Source: Cyanobacteria bacterium Co-bin13
GTDB lineage: Bacteria > Cyanobacteriota > Cyanobacteriia > Phormidesmidales > Phormidesmidaceae
Direction of reading: 5' to 3'
Length of the DNA stretch: 12,665 nucleotides
Assembly: GCA_014534385.1 (NCBI GenBank)
Contig: JACVRP010000060.1
Coordinates: 1-12,665, forward strand
Positions 6,499-12,665 of the stretch are shown one piece after another. A program made the position numbers and the translations under genes. The notes beneath the pieces are model-generated. The model ran no database searches, had not been told where the DNA came from, and saw nothing but the letters and a program-made list of their open reading frames with translations. Numbering within the stretch: position 1 is the stretch's first letter; the number at the start of each line of letters is the position of its first letter.

Positions 6499-8574
6499 AT
6501 CCAAGGAGAGGCTGGGGGTTAAATCAAGACCACTACGAATGCGGAAGCCCGCAACCGATTCCGAAAACTGATTGAGCTGTTGGAACGTCAGGCCAATTCG
6601 AATGTTTGGCAGCACCTCAAAGTCATAGAAAACTTCCAGCGCGTCGGGAGTCAGGCCGTTGACTGATGCTGTAGACAAGTTACGACCATAGGCCAGCCCT
6701 AGCCGGTCATTCTCCATAAATAAATCGAGGGCATTGAGGCCGAAGCTATAGGTGTCTGTGGCAAATCCGCTGGTCGTGTTGTTCAGCCGTCCATAACGCC
6801 CAAACAGGCCAATGTTTGCCTCCGGAATAAACCATTCTGCGTTGACGCCATAGGCACTCAGTCGGTCTTGCGTACCCTGAAACTGGGTATCTCTAGAGGT
6901 CAGATAGGTGCCTCGCAGAATCAGGTTGCCTGTTCGAAAGCTCAGTTCGCCTGCAAAGCCATCGAGCGCAAAGTCACTGATGCCAGGAGCTGAGGAAAAG
7001 GCCGATGCACTCAGGGTAATGTCGTCGTTGACAGCCCACTGCACCAGCCCGCCAGGCCGAGAGGCTGTGACGTTAGCGCCAGCCAGCAGCGCGGGATTGG
7101 TATTAAAAATTGGATTAAAGAAGTCTCGGCCAATATCTTTGGCAAAACTATTGCGATCAAAATAGGAGGTTAGGTCCAGCTGTCCCAGCCTAAACCGTAG
7201 GCCAGGCGCATCAGGTATTGATGCCGCCAGATACAGCTCCGTCAGCTGAACGCCATCATTACTGGTCAAGTCAGGCCCGGTTACGACGTCTAAGGTGCCC
7301 CCTACTAAGAGATTGGGGGTCAGAAAGGTGGCAGCATTTAAGCGGGCTCTAGCGGAGGAGCGATCCCCCTGCAGCACGTAGAGACCCTCGACATTTAGAT
7401 TGGTTTGGGTGAAGGCCGGTGACTCTTGAGGAGCTAGGGGGCCAGCAAATGTATTGGCTGCTGTCTGGTTAGCGGCCTCTAGGGATTGTGCATTAGCTGG
7501 CGTAATCGTGGCAGGAGCAGGCCCCGAAAACGTTGACCCAGTCGGTACCGCTGGCGCAATTCCAGGCAGCACTGGGCTGGGTTGGGCAGCTGGGGGAATA
7601 ATGGGTATGGGCTGAGCTGGTGGGGGCGGCACCGTACCGGCATTGATAGTGGGCGCTGTCGGTACCGTTAAGGGTTGACTAAAGTTAGCCGTTGCCCCGG
7701 CAGCGAAGGGAAGTTGGGTTGAGGCTGACTGAGGGTACGCAGGGGCAGGCACACTGCCAGGGAAGTAGCTAAAGGCCCCAGGGACTTGTCCGTAGGGGTA
7801 ATAGCCAGAGGCCTGGCCATAGGGATAGGCTTGGCCATAGGGGTAGGAAGGCTGAGGGTAAGCGGGAGCAGCTGTTGCAGCCGGGGCATAGGTGGCTGGG
7901 GGTGCGATCGCAGTTGGCCAGGTACTGGCCGCATCTGGGGCACCGGGCACGGCAGCGGGCACCGTAGGAACCCAAGCTGGGTAGGCCATGCCATAGGGGG
8001 TGGGGGCTCCAGCCATAGGACTGCTGACCGCACCAGGCACACCAGGATACGGCATGCCGTAGGGCAGCCAAACCATTACCCAAGTTCCTGCTGGGGTCGT
8101 GGCAGGGGCCCCAGGAAACTGAGCAGATTGGGCAACCTGCCACGGGACGGGCATACCTGCGGGAGCCACCCCAACCGGCACCGGAACTTGGGCCAAAGAG
8201 GGCACAGGCTGACCCGGAGTAGGGTTGCCAGGCCAGACCTGAGCCAGCCATGGAGCACTACTAGCCTCCGGTTGGGCTGAAGCAGCCCCTGAATCTACCG
8301 GTAAAACACTGATCAGATTGAGCTGGCGGGGCAGAATTGCTTGATCGCTAAAAGAGAAGGCGGCGGAAGGGGCACTGGCAGCTAAAGCTGGCGCTGGTTC
8401 AGCCGCAGTTGCTTGAGGAGCCAGCGCCTCTGGTGCATCGCTGGGAGGCGTTGGTTCAGCTGCTATTGCAGAATGGGCCAACCCTACAAGCCCGCCGCTC
8501 AAAATTAGTGACGAGAAAAGCAGTCCGGTGGGCAGTCTGTAACGAGTGTAAGAAGATTCAGGCAAGGGGGGCAT
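6496..8574 (-). CDS. outer-membrane beta-barrel protein with long Pro/Ala/Tyr-rich N-terminus (candidate glucan export channel)
   Basis: 692 aa. Signal peptide 1-39 (likely cleavage IAA|EP). Residues about 40-385 are low complexity, rich in Pro, Ala, Gly, Tyr and Gln, with three YPYGQ units at 244-263. From about 388 to the end come alternating amphipathic strands typical of an outer-membrane barrel, for example NLNVEGLYVL, LRFRLGQLDLTSYFDRNSFA, LSFRTGNLILRGTYLTS and IRIGLTFQQL, about 305 residues, enough for roughly 14-18 strands. The stretch around residues 459-497 (RLGQLDL..FDRN..A..FFNP.F..NPALL) recalls cyanobacterial OprB-type carbohydrate porins, a tentative resemblance. It is the first gene of the cellulose operon and its stop overlaps the ribosome binding site of the TPR gene. 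Inference: it supplies the outer-membrane half of a split BcsC. It could instead be an ordinary porin or an anchor protein. The start has only a distant GGAG (12 bases upstream), so the exact start is uncertain. Confidence 0.8.
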   Translation of the reverse strand: MPPLPESSYTRYRLPTGLLFSSLILSGGLVGLAHSAIAAEPTPPSDAPEALAPQATAAEPAPALAASAPSAAFSFSDQAILPRQLNLISVLPVDSGAASAQPEASSAPWLAQVWPGNPTPGQPVPSLAQVPVPVGVAPAGMPVPWQVAQSAQFPGAPATTPAGTWVMVWLPYGMPYPGVPGAVSSPMAGAPTPYGMAYPAWVPTVPAAVPGAPDAASTWPTAIAPPATYAPAATAAPAYPQPSYPYGQAYPYGQASGYYPYGQVPGAFSYFPGSVPAPAYPQSASTQLPFAAGATANFSQPLTVPTAPTINAGTVPPPPAQPIPIIPPAAQPSPVLPGIAPAVPTGSTFSGPAPATITPANAQSLEAANQTAANTFAGPLAPQESPAFTQTNLNVEGLYVLQGDRSSARARLNAATFLTPNLLVGGTLDVVTGPDLTSNDGVQLTELYLAASIPDAPGLRFRLGQLDLTSYFDRNSFAKDIGRDFFNPIFNTNPALLAGANVTASRPGGLVQWAVNDDITLSASAFSSAPGISDFALDGFAGELSFRTGNLILRGTYLTSRDTQFQGTQDRLSAYGVNAEWFIPEANIGLFGRYGRLNNTTSGFATDTYSFGLNALDLFMENDRLGLAYGRNLSTASVNGLTPDALEVFYDFEVLPNIRIGLTFQQLNQFSESVAGFRIRSGLDLTPSLSLD
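7786..7845 (-). repeat. YPYGQ tandem repeat within the barrel protein's linker
   Basis: Three copies of YPYGQ (residues 244-248, 250-254 and 259-263) are encoded here; at the DNA level the plus strand shows repeated TGGCCATAGGG(A/G)TA units. The surrounding segment (about 162-275) has further PYG motifs. Tyr/Gly/Gln/Pro repeats are common in extended or sticky surface segments; binding to glucan is a guess. Confidence 0.75.
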
Positions 8575-8722
8575 AGCAGCACATTTCTCCGAGTAAATAT
8601 AGGGAAATGAATCGTGTCTGAACTTAGGGATGTCGAGTATCGAATTTCAATAATCTTAGAGAGATTTTCGAGGTAGCGCCCTAACCTTTTTCGCTCACTG
8701 TTGATGTTTTTCCGAACAATTT
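8575..8722. promoter_or_regulatory. divergent promoter region between the cellulose operon and the lipoprotein gene
   Basis: This 148-bp AT-rich gap lies between two divergent starts, so it must hold the promoter of the lipoprotein gene and very probably the main promoter of the cellulose operon. On the minus strand TATATT at 8601-8596 is a good -10 candidate about 20 bp before the barrel ATG, but no convincing -35 lies 17 bp upstream. An alternative minus-strand -35, TTGAAA (8651-8646), lacks a good -10. No clear Shine-Dalgarno precedes the plus-strand ATG at 8723. I see no clear palindromic operator. Confidence 0.5.
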
Positions 8723-9469
8723 ATGCGTAATTTTTTGCCGTCTTGGCTACTCCTGATATGGGTACTTCTGATTGGTTATGGCTGCACTCCTTTGCAGAGT
8801 GCAATTGGAATTTCCAGCAGTTCGTCACCACCGACTTTAAGCATTGAACGAGTTGAGCCGGCAGGCCAGCCGGGAAACTATACCCTGCGAGGAAAAACGT
8901 CCCTCCCAGACAAAGCTCAGTTGAGTGTATCAGCCATTCGCAATTTTGATCTCGGTACTTCGGCTGCAGATGGAGAAAGCGAAGTAGCCCAGTTTGTCAT
9001 CCTCGATCGCCAGTTTGCTCAGACTGAAAACGGCACTTGGCAAACAGCGCTCAAGCTCTGGCAGGTTGCACCAGATGGGCGTTACCAGGAAAATTGGCAG
9101 CTCAATATGCCAGTTCCACCGGTAGGATCCTCTCCTAGCCCAACTATCACCTTTTTGGTAACGTTGGAGCCCAGCGCTTTCTCTAAATCGGTGGACCGTA
9201 AAGCAGTTGCGGCCCTAGACGAATCGGGCAACACACTTTTGAGCTTCACCTCCTCTGGGGAACCCTACCTCCAGGTCAGTCAGGCGATGGCAGTTGCACT
9301 GCCCTCCGGACAGGCGCAGGTAGAGCAACTCACCTCGGAACAAACACAGAATCCCTGGGAGGGACGGTCCAACCTCAACGCTGCTGCCGCTGACTTTAAT
9401 CAGCCGCCAACGCTGCCCTTTGAGGAGAGCGACAATTTGCCGCTGCCCCAGAGTAATATGCTGCATTAG
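8723..9469 (+). CDS. predicted lipoprotein of unknown function
   Basis: 248 aa. The N-terminus is strongly hydrophobic (WLLLIWVLLIGYGC) and ends at C21, which reads as a lipobox, though Tyr at -2 is atypical; a plain signal anchor is the alternative. A Ser-rich spacer follows. Residues about 37-170 look like beta-strands (NYTLRGKTSLPDKAQLSVSA, then GTWQTALKLW and TITFLVTLE), consistent with an immunoglobulin-like or similar all-beta fold. The last 60 residues are Gln/Asn/Pro-rich and probably disordered. I recognise no enzyme motif. It is divergent from the cellulose operon and shares its 148-bp upstream region, so co-regulation is possible but unproven. A symmetric terminator hairpin follows 21 bp after the stop. 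Confidence 0.75.
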   Translation: MRNFLPSWLLLIWVLLIGYGCTPLQSAIGISSSSSPPTLSIERVEPAGQPGNYTLRGKTSLPDKAQLSVSAIRNFDLGTSAADGESEVAQFVILDRQFAQTENGTWQTALKLWQVAPDGRYQENWQLNMPVPPVGSSPSPTITFLVTLEPSAFSKSVDRKAVAALDESGNTLLSFTSSGEPYLQVSQAMAVALPSGQAQVEQLTSEQTQNPWEGRSNLNAAAADFNQPPTLPFEESDNLPLPQSNMLH

Positions 9470-9490
9470 TTCTTTTGAGAAAGAATTCAT

Positions 9491-9535
9491 AAAACATCTC
9501 ACGGAGCAATAAAACCTTGTTGCGTGAGATGTTTT
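9491..9535. terminator. symmetric (bidirectional) intrinsic terminator
   Basis: AAAACATCTCACG (9491-9503) and CGTGAGATGTTTT (9523-9535) pair perfectly over 13 bp with a 19-base loop. T-runs end the stem on the plus strand (five Ts, 9532-9536) and, through the AAAA at 9491-9494, on the minus strand. It lies between the converging lipoprotein gene (stop 9469) and membrane-protein gene (stop 9626), as expected for a terminator serving both. Confidence 0.85.
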
Positions 9536-9567
9536 TGAAGTATGCAGGCACTTTACCTAAGCCAGTT

Positions 9568-9596
9568 TGCAGAGATGCGCTAACGGCATCTCTGCA
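9568..9596. other. second perfect hairpin in the convergent gap
   Basis: TGCAGAGATGC (9568-9578) and GCATCTCTGCA (9586-9596) form an 11-bp perfect stem with the 7-base loop GCTAACG. There is no T-run on either side, so it is not a standard terminator. It sits 29 bp beyond the stop of the minus-strand gene and may protect that transcript's 3' end or act with the 9491-9535 hairpin. Confidence 0.7.
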
Positions 9597-9625
9597 TTCA
9601 TTGGCAGCTAAATTGAAGTTCAACA

Positions 9626-10429
9626 CTAAGCAGCTAAGCCATTAGACGAACCAGCCCGCAACTCTTCAACTTGCGTAGCAAGTTCCTTGAGTTGAACCAG
9701 CAGATGGTCCAGCTGCACACCCTCTACATTGCCATTGCCAGGGCCGTTCACTGCGGAGTCTACAACTCCACTGGAGCGAGTGTAGCTAGCATAGGACTGA
9801 GCCGCTGATAGCGCCATCATGGCCTTGTCTTTTGCAACATTTACGGGGTTTGTCGGAGATGTTTGCCGATGGATTAGTCCCGTGTAGCTGACATAGGAAG
9901 TTTCATTAGGGTTGTTCACTAAAGCAGCTGGGGAGCTGGCTACAGGGGTTGCTGGAGAAACAGAGGCAATGTGGGCTGCATTAGGGTTAGGAACAGCTGC
10001 CAAGGGAGCCCGTTGGACCTGTTGATTGGCTGCTTCTACAGGAGACTGAGGCTCAAGGAAAGCATCTAGGTGTTGAGCCCGCAGACGCGCCTCAGAAAAC
10101 TTGACTGCCTCTAGCTCACTTTGCTGCACCAGCAGGTTTTGCTCTAGGCCGGACAGCTTTGATTCAGCCGCCTCAGATTTCCGAGATGCCTGACGCCATC
10201 CTGCAAATCCCAGAATGCTGGCCCCAATCGAAACGCTCATCATGCCTGTGAGCCCAAGATACGGACCGGCCAGATCTCGAACTTCAGCGGCAAAAAGAGG
10301 ACGATTTTTTAGCTCAACTGCGACAACTTCGGAGCGGTACATCGCTAGGGGCGCTGTAGAAACAGCAAAGACAGTACCAGCGATGCAGGCTGCGGGAATC
10401 AAAGCTCTTTGAATGGATGACATAGACAT
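9626..10429 (-). CDS. cyanobacterial membrane protein with two hydrophobic segments and a coiled coil, function unknown
   Basis: 267 aa from the ATG at 10429; a TTG at 10465 would add 12 residues. I prefer the ATG because it puts a conventional basic/hydrophobic N-terminus in front. ATG 10423, two codons later, is equally possible. Visible features: a hydrophobic segment at about 7-30 (IPAACIAGTVFAVSTAPLAM), a soluble 30-residue stretch, a second hydrophobic segment at about 60-80 (YLGLTGMMSVSIGASILGFA), then a charged heptad-like helix at about 85-125 (KLSGLEQNLLVQQSELEAVK), a Pro/Ala/Asn-rich middle, and a C-terminal amphipathic helix (LDHLLVQLKELATQVEELRA). The pattern resembles conserved hypothetical cyanobacterial membrane proteins. 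No catalytic motif is seen. It converges on the lipoprotein gene, with a shared terminator between them. Confidence 0.75.
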   Translation of the reverse strand: MSMSSIQRALIPAACIAGTVFAVSTAPLAMYRSEVVAVELKNRPLFAAEVRDLAGPYLGLTGMMSVSIGASILGFAGWRQASRKSEAAESKLSGLEQNLLVQQSELEAVKFSEARLRAQHLDAFLEPQSPVEAANQQVQRAPLAAVPNPNAAHIASVSPATPVASSPAALVNNPNETSYVSYTGLIHRQTSPTNPVNVAKDKAMMALSAAQSYASYTRSSGVVDSAVNGPGNGNVEGVQLDHLLVQLKELATQVEELRAGSSNGLAA

Positions 10430-10494
10430 AAGCTGAATCTTCAAGAAGTAGAACTCGGCACACAACCAGGACGGGATATTGGTTGATTAGATGG

Positions 10495-10500
10495 ATTATC
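10495..10500 (-). promoter_or_regulatory. candidate -10 box for the coiled-coil membrane protein gene
   Basis: GATAAT on the minus strand (10500-10495) matches TATAAT at 5/6 and would give a leader of about 57 nt to the ATG at 10429. No good -35 hexamer lies 16-18 bp upstream, so this is tentative. Confidence 0.3.
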
Positions 10501-10687
10501 TTTTCGTAGAAAAACTGGTTATTCAGTTACAAATGCTTCTCTATGAAACGTCCGGCTTACGTGGTAGATGGCAGCTTAATTCTTTTGATCCCGTCTTAAC
10601 TCAAGATACCTACACTTCCTGAAACAATGGTTTATGGGAAGTAAAGTATTCCGGAAAACCAATAAAGCTAGGGTGAAATTTAAATAA

Positions 10688-10711
10688 TTGCTCATGATAA
10701 GCGAGTTTTTT
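10688..10711 (+). terminator. weak terminator-like hairpin with T-run, no gene upstream
   Basis: TTGCT (10688-10692) pairs with AGCGA (10700-10704) with one G-U pair, followed by G and six Ts (10706-10711). The stem is only 5 bp. If real, it would end a short plus-strand transcript starting within the preceding 200 bp, where there is no coding gene. It could equally be chance. Confidence 0.22.
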
Positions 10712-10952
10712 AAGGCACATAGCGGTGTTACCTAGACCAGTACTGGCATGAAGGGTGATGAATGAGGGGTGATGTCCCTCTGACTGAAGTGGCTGTTGGG
10801 TAGGTTAGTTTAAGAACAGGGAATCGAGCTCTGTAGAGGTTGCTCGGCAAGAGATTTCCTGGGCAGGCGGGGGCTATTTCAGAAGAACTAGGCTAAAGTT
10901 TTTTCGTAGATAGCGTAAACATGATCCTGGTGGGAGTTGAAGGGCAGCCCCT

Positions 10953-11903
10953 ATGGTTAAGCGGTTGTGGCTGATTGGCCTTCTGAGCCTGATTTTAGTC
11001 GGAATCCTTGAATTTTCGGTGCGGGGAGCGGATACATCAGTTCCCTTGGAACCCATCATTGGCTCAGTGGGGCTGCCGATGGTGCATCAGTCACCGGGGC
11101 AGGCGCTCGAAACAGAGGACTCGGAAGGGCTGACAGATTTTCAGGTAACTTTTCCAAAGGCGCTGGTCATCGGCGCAGCCGCTCCAAGGGATTTGAACTT
11201 GGCTACGGGGAATATTGCACAGTCGGCCCCTAACTACACCCCCAGAGAAGAAATGGCTCTGGCCGATCCGACCAATTATGGCGATCGCTTTGCTACCGAT
11301 GCCTACGGTCGGCCTGTCTACAACGATTTCATCGCGGTGATCCACGAAACGGTTGGGTCGGCTCAAAGCGCTATCAACACCTTTCGCACGCCCCATCCTC
11401 GGGATGAGGATCAGGTCAGCTACCACACGCTGATTGCCCGAGACGGCACCGTGATCTACATCGTGCCGCCGGAAAAACGAGCATTTGGCGCAGGTAACTC
11501 GGTGTTCAATGGACCCCAGGGAGCGGAGGCAGTGCTGACCAATCCGCAGTTTCCGCCCTCGGTCAATAACTTTGCCTATCACGTTTCGCTAGAAACACCT
11601 TCGGACGGTCGCGGCAACAGCCGGACTCACAGCGGCTATACTCAGGCCCAGTATGAGTCTCTAGCCTGGCTGCTAGCCCGCACGACGATTCCTGAGAACC
11701 GCATTACCACTCACCGCATTGTCGATCGCTCGGGCAGCCGCATGGACCCGCGCAGCTTTGACAACGCTAAATTTCTGGCTCTGCTGCGCCGCTACCCCAG
11801 TCGGGCCGGGTTAGCCTCGGCGCAGCTTACTGAGGGAGCGCCTGAGCTGGCCCAGCAGAGTGGGAGATTGAGTGCTGGCCGCTCCAGCCGTAACCGTTTC
11901 TAG
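10953..11903 (+). CDS. secreted Amidase_2 / N-acetylmuramoyl-L-alanine amidase family protein
   Basis: 316 aa. Family members are zinc enzymes that cut the bond between N-acetylmuramic acid and the peptide stem of peptidoglycan. A hydrophobic N-terminus (residues 5-20) is a signal peptide or anchor. The catalytic domain spans about 120-282. Zinc ligands can be placed as H131 (VIHETVGS), H254 (THRIVDRS) and D265 (RMDPRSFD). VSYHTLIARDGTVIYIVP (155-172) and AFGAGNS (177-183) are the AmpD/PGRP-type core strands. About 90 residues between signal and domain have no recognised fold, and the last 30 residues are a Ser/Arg-rich tail. The ATG has AAGG nine bases upstream. The 3' end overlaps the convergent glycosyltransferase-like gene by 93 bp. 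The expected role is envelope peptidoglycan turnover; activity is inferred from the conserved ligands. Confidence 0.88.
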   Translation: MVKRLWLIGLLSLILVGILEFSVRGADTSVPLEPIIGSVGLPMVHQSPGQALETEDSEGLTDFQVTFPKALVIGAAAPRDLNLATGNIAQSAPNYTPREEMALADPTNYGDRFATDAYGRPVYNDFIAVIHETVGSAQSAINTFRTPHPRDEDQVSYHTLIARDGTVIYIVPPEKRAFGAGNSVFNGPQGAEAVLTNPQFPPSVNNFAYHVSLETPSDGRGNSRTHSGYTQAQYESLAWLLARTTIPENRITTHRIVDRSGSRMDPRSFDNAKFLALLRRYPSRAGLASAQLTEGAPELAQQSGRLSAGRSSRNRF

Positions 11904-12665
11904 CGGGCGCTCCTCTGGGTTTCTCAGGTAGCGGTAGTGCTCCCAGATGTCCCAGTAGGGGCAGCCGGGGGCGATGCGAAAGCCTGCCCAGTGGAGATAG
12001 TCCAGGGGTTTGCCGACAGCAGGATCGATGAGCCGCATGCCGTCGTACTGGAAATGACGTGAGCCGGCCCAGTTGCCTGGTCCGCCGCCTGGCTGCCTGA
12101 CTAGATTGAAGCGGCGCGAGAGTCGTTTGAGAATTAGGTAGTTGATGATGGGCTGGTCAGAGGTTTTTTGGGAGAAGTCGAAATAGTCGGGATGGGCAGC
12201 GCACTCGCGGAAGGTCTCGTAGAGGTCGGTTTCTTGAATTAGACCCCGCTTGGAGGCCCAAAAGCCGCCGTTGAAGATGTCTCGCAGTTCGTCCTGGGTG
12301 AAGATGCCGTCTGTCAGCACCTTGGGAGTGAAGACGTTTTCAATGCCGCCGTTGTGCTGGTAGTCGTAGCAGAGAAAGTCGACCTGGTCGAGGGCATCGA
12401 GGGTGTTGGCGATGGGGCTAAAGACGACCACATCGGTATCTATATAGAGAAAGCGCTCGAAGGGGCCAAACCAGCAGGCCTGCTTGCGGAACTGGTTGGG
12501 CCGGGCGAAGAAGCCGGTGCCAAAGATCTCGTGCAGGTTTTGCGATAGCCGCTCGATAAAGTCGAGGTCGGGATATAGCTCTACGCCGTAGTCTTGCTGC
12601 AGCCGTGCCGTTACGGTCTGATAGTGGTCGTCGTAGGGAATCAGGCAGATGGGCGTGTCGGGGTC
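11811..12665 (-). CDS. glycosyltransferase-like protein, Npun_R2821/Npun_R2822-type (5' end cut by window edge)
   Basis: The frame is open from the right edge to TAA at 11811, 284 codons; the start is missing. The visible N-terminus (DPDTPICLIPYDDHY) looks like the second strand of a GT-A Rossmann-type fold, so probably only about 25-30 residues are missing. FLYIDTDVVVFSP carries a DxD metal/nucleotide-sugar motif (visible residues 76-78) after an R-P-N-Q-F-R-K-Q segment, as in GT8-like enzymes. Downstream are the conserved-looking GGFWASKRG and DQPIINYL, typical of nucleotide-sugar-dependent transferases. From memory it resembles the cyanobacterial family named Npun_R2821/Npun_R2822; I could not check this. 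Donor and acceptor are unknown. The last 30 residues (basic, Ser/Leu-rich) are encoded opposite the amidase 3' end. Confidence 0.82.
   Translation of the reverse strand, partial: DPDTPICLIPYDDHYQTVTARLQQDYGVELYPDLDFIERLSQNLHEIFGTGFFARPNQFRKQACWFGPFERFLYIDTDVVVFSPIANTLDALDQVDFLCYDYQHNGGIENVFTPKVLTDGIFTQDELRDIFNGGFWASKRGLIQETDLYETFRECAAHPDYFDFSQKTSDQPIINYLILKRLSRRFNLVRQPGGGPGNWAGSRHFQYDGMRLIDPAVGKPLDYLHWAGFRIAPGCPYWDIWEHYRYLRNPEERPLETVTAGAASTQSPTLLGQLRRSLSKLRRG

Larger units (their letters stand above)
10466..10952. other. 487-bp gene-free stretch between divergent genes
   Basis: It is more AT-rich than its surroundings, and no plausible coding frame or tRNA is seen. It holds a candidate minus-strand -10 (10495-10500), a terminator-like hairpin (10688-10711), two copies of GGGTGATG (10753-10760 and 10767-10774), a short GAGGG/CCCTC hairpin (10764-10780), and two copies of TTTTCGTAGA 400 bp apart (10501 and 10901). 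The promoter of the amidase gene must lie toward the right end, but I find no convincing -35/-10 pair there. AAGG at 10940-10943 is a plausible Shine-Dalgarno for the amidase ATG. Confidence 0.5.

Noticed and set aside
7668..8280. Several 60-164 aa frames in the low-complexity part of the barrel protein
   Set aside because: Repetitive, stop-poor GC-rich DNA yields long chance frames; only the 692-aa frame has a signal peptide and a barrel.
8723..8760. Similarity of the first residues of the lipoprotein (MRNFLP) and BcsB (MRNFIK)
   Set aside because: Four shared residues at two signal-type N-termini are not evidence of common origin.
9396..9626. 76-aa minus-strand frame across the convergent gap
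   Set aside because: It runs through both perfect hairpins and into the lipoprotein gene, and its protein has no recognisable pattern; the hairpins explain the sequence better.
10764..10780. GAGGG/CCCTC hairpin and GGGTGATG direct repeat as a regulatory site
   Set aside because: The stem is only 5 bp and the repeat 8 bp; both are expected by chance in a gap of this length.
11091..11582. 163-aa minus-strand frame opposite the amidase
   Set aside because: It is antisense to the zinc-ligand region of a clearly conserved enzyme, and it is Cys/Arg-rich without domain features.

Overview
The window looks like a piece of a cyanobacterial chromosome. The 8-base palindrome GCGATCGC (HIP1) occurs six times in 12.7 kb, where about 0.2 would be expected by chance. 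The gene families also fit: one matches my memory of a cyanobacterial glycosyltransferase-like family, and several envelope proteins have the typical cyanobacterial style. A filamentous Leptolyngbya/Nodosilinea-type organism is my guess. No mobile element, CRISPR array, tRNA or rRNA was seen.

Left two thirds (1-8574, all minus strand): a cellulose synthesis and export operon. In transcription order it encodes (i) an outer-membrane beta-barrel protein with a very long Pro/Ala/Tyr-rich N-terminal region, (ii) a secreted protein built almost entirely of TPR repeats, (iii) BcsZ, a glycoside hydrolase family 8 endoglucanase predicted here to be a lipoprotein, and (iv) BcsB, the periplasmic partner of cellulose synthase, cut by the left edge. 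In proteobacteria the TPR scaffold and the outer-membrane barrel are one protein, BcsC. Here they are two adjacent genes, with the stop codon of the barrel gene inside the likely ribosome binding site of the TPR gene. The catalytic subunit BcsA is not in the window and probably lies beyond position 1.

Middle (8575-10465): a 148-bp divergent promoter region separates the operon from a plus-strand gene for a small predicted lipoprotein of unknown function. That gene converges on a minus-strand gene for a two-helix membrane protein with a coiled coil. A strong symmetric hairpin (13-bp stem with A- and T-rich ends) lies between them and can serve as a terminator for both strands. A second perfect 11-bp hairpin follows.

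Right (10466-12665): a 487-bp gene-free stretch, then a plus-strand secreted Amidase_2 peptidoglycan amidase. Its 3' end overlaps the 3' end of a convergent minus-strand glycosyltransferase-like gene (DxD motif) by 93 bp; that gene runs off the right edge.

Working model: BcsA/BcsB make and extrude the glucan across the inner membrane, the TPR protein guides it through the periplasm and peptidoglycan, the barrel protein passes it through the outer membrane, and the lipid-anchored BcsZ trims it. The roles of the TPR and barrel proteins are inferred from gene order and protein architecture, not from direct homology evidence.
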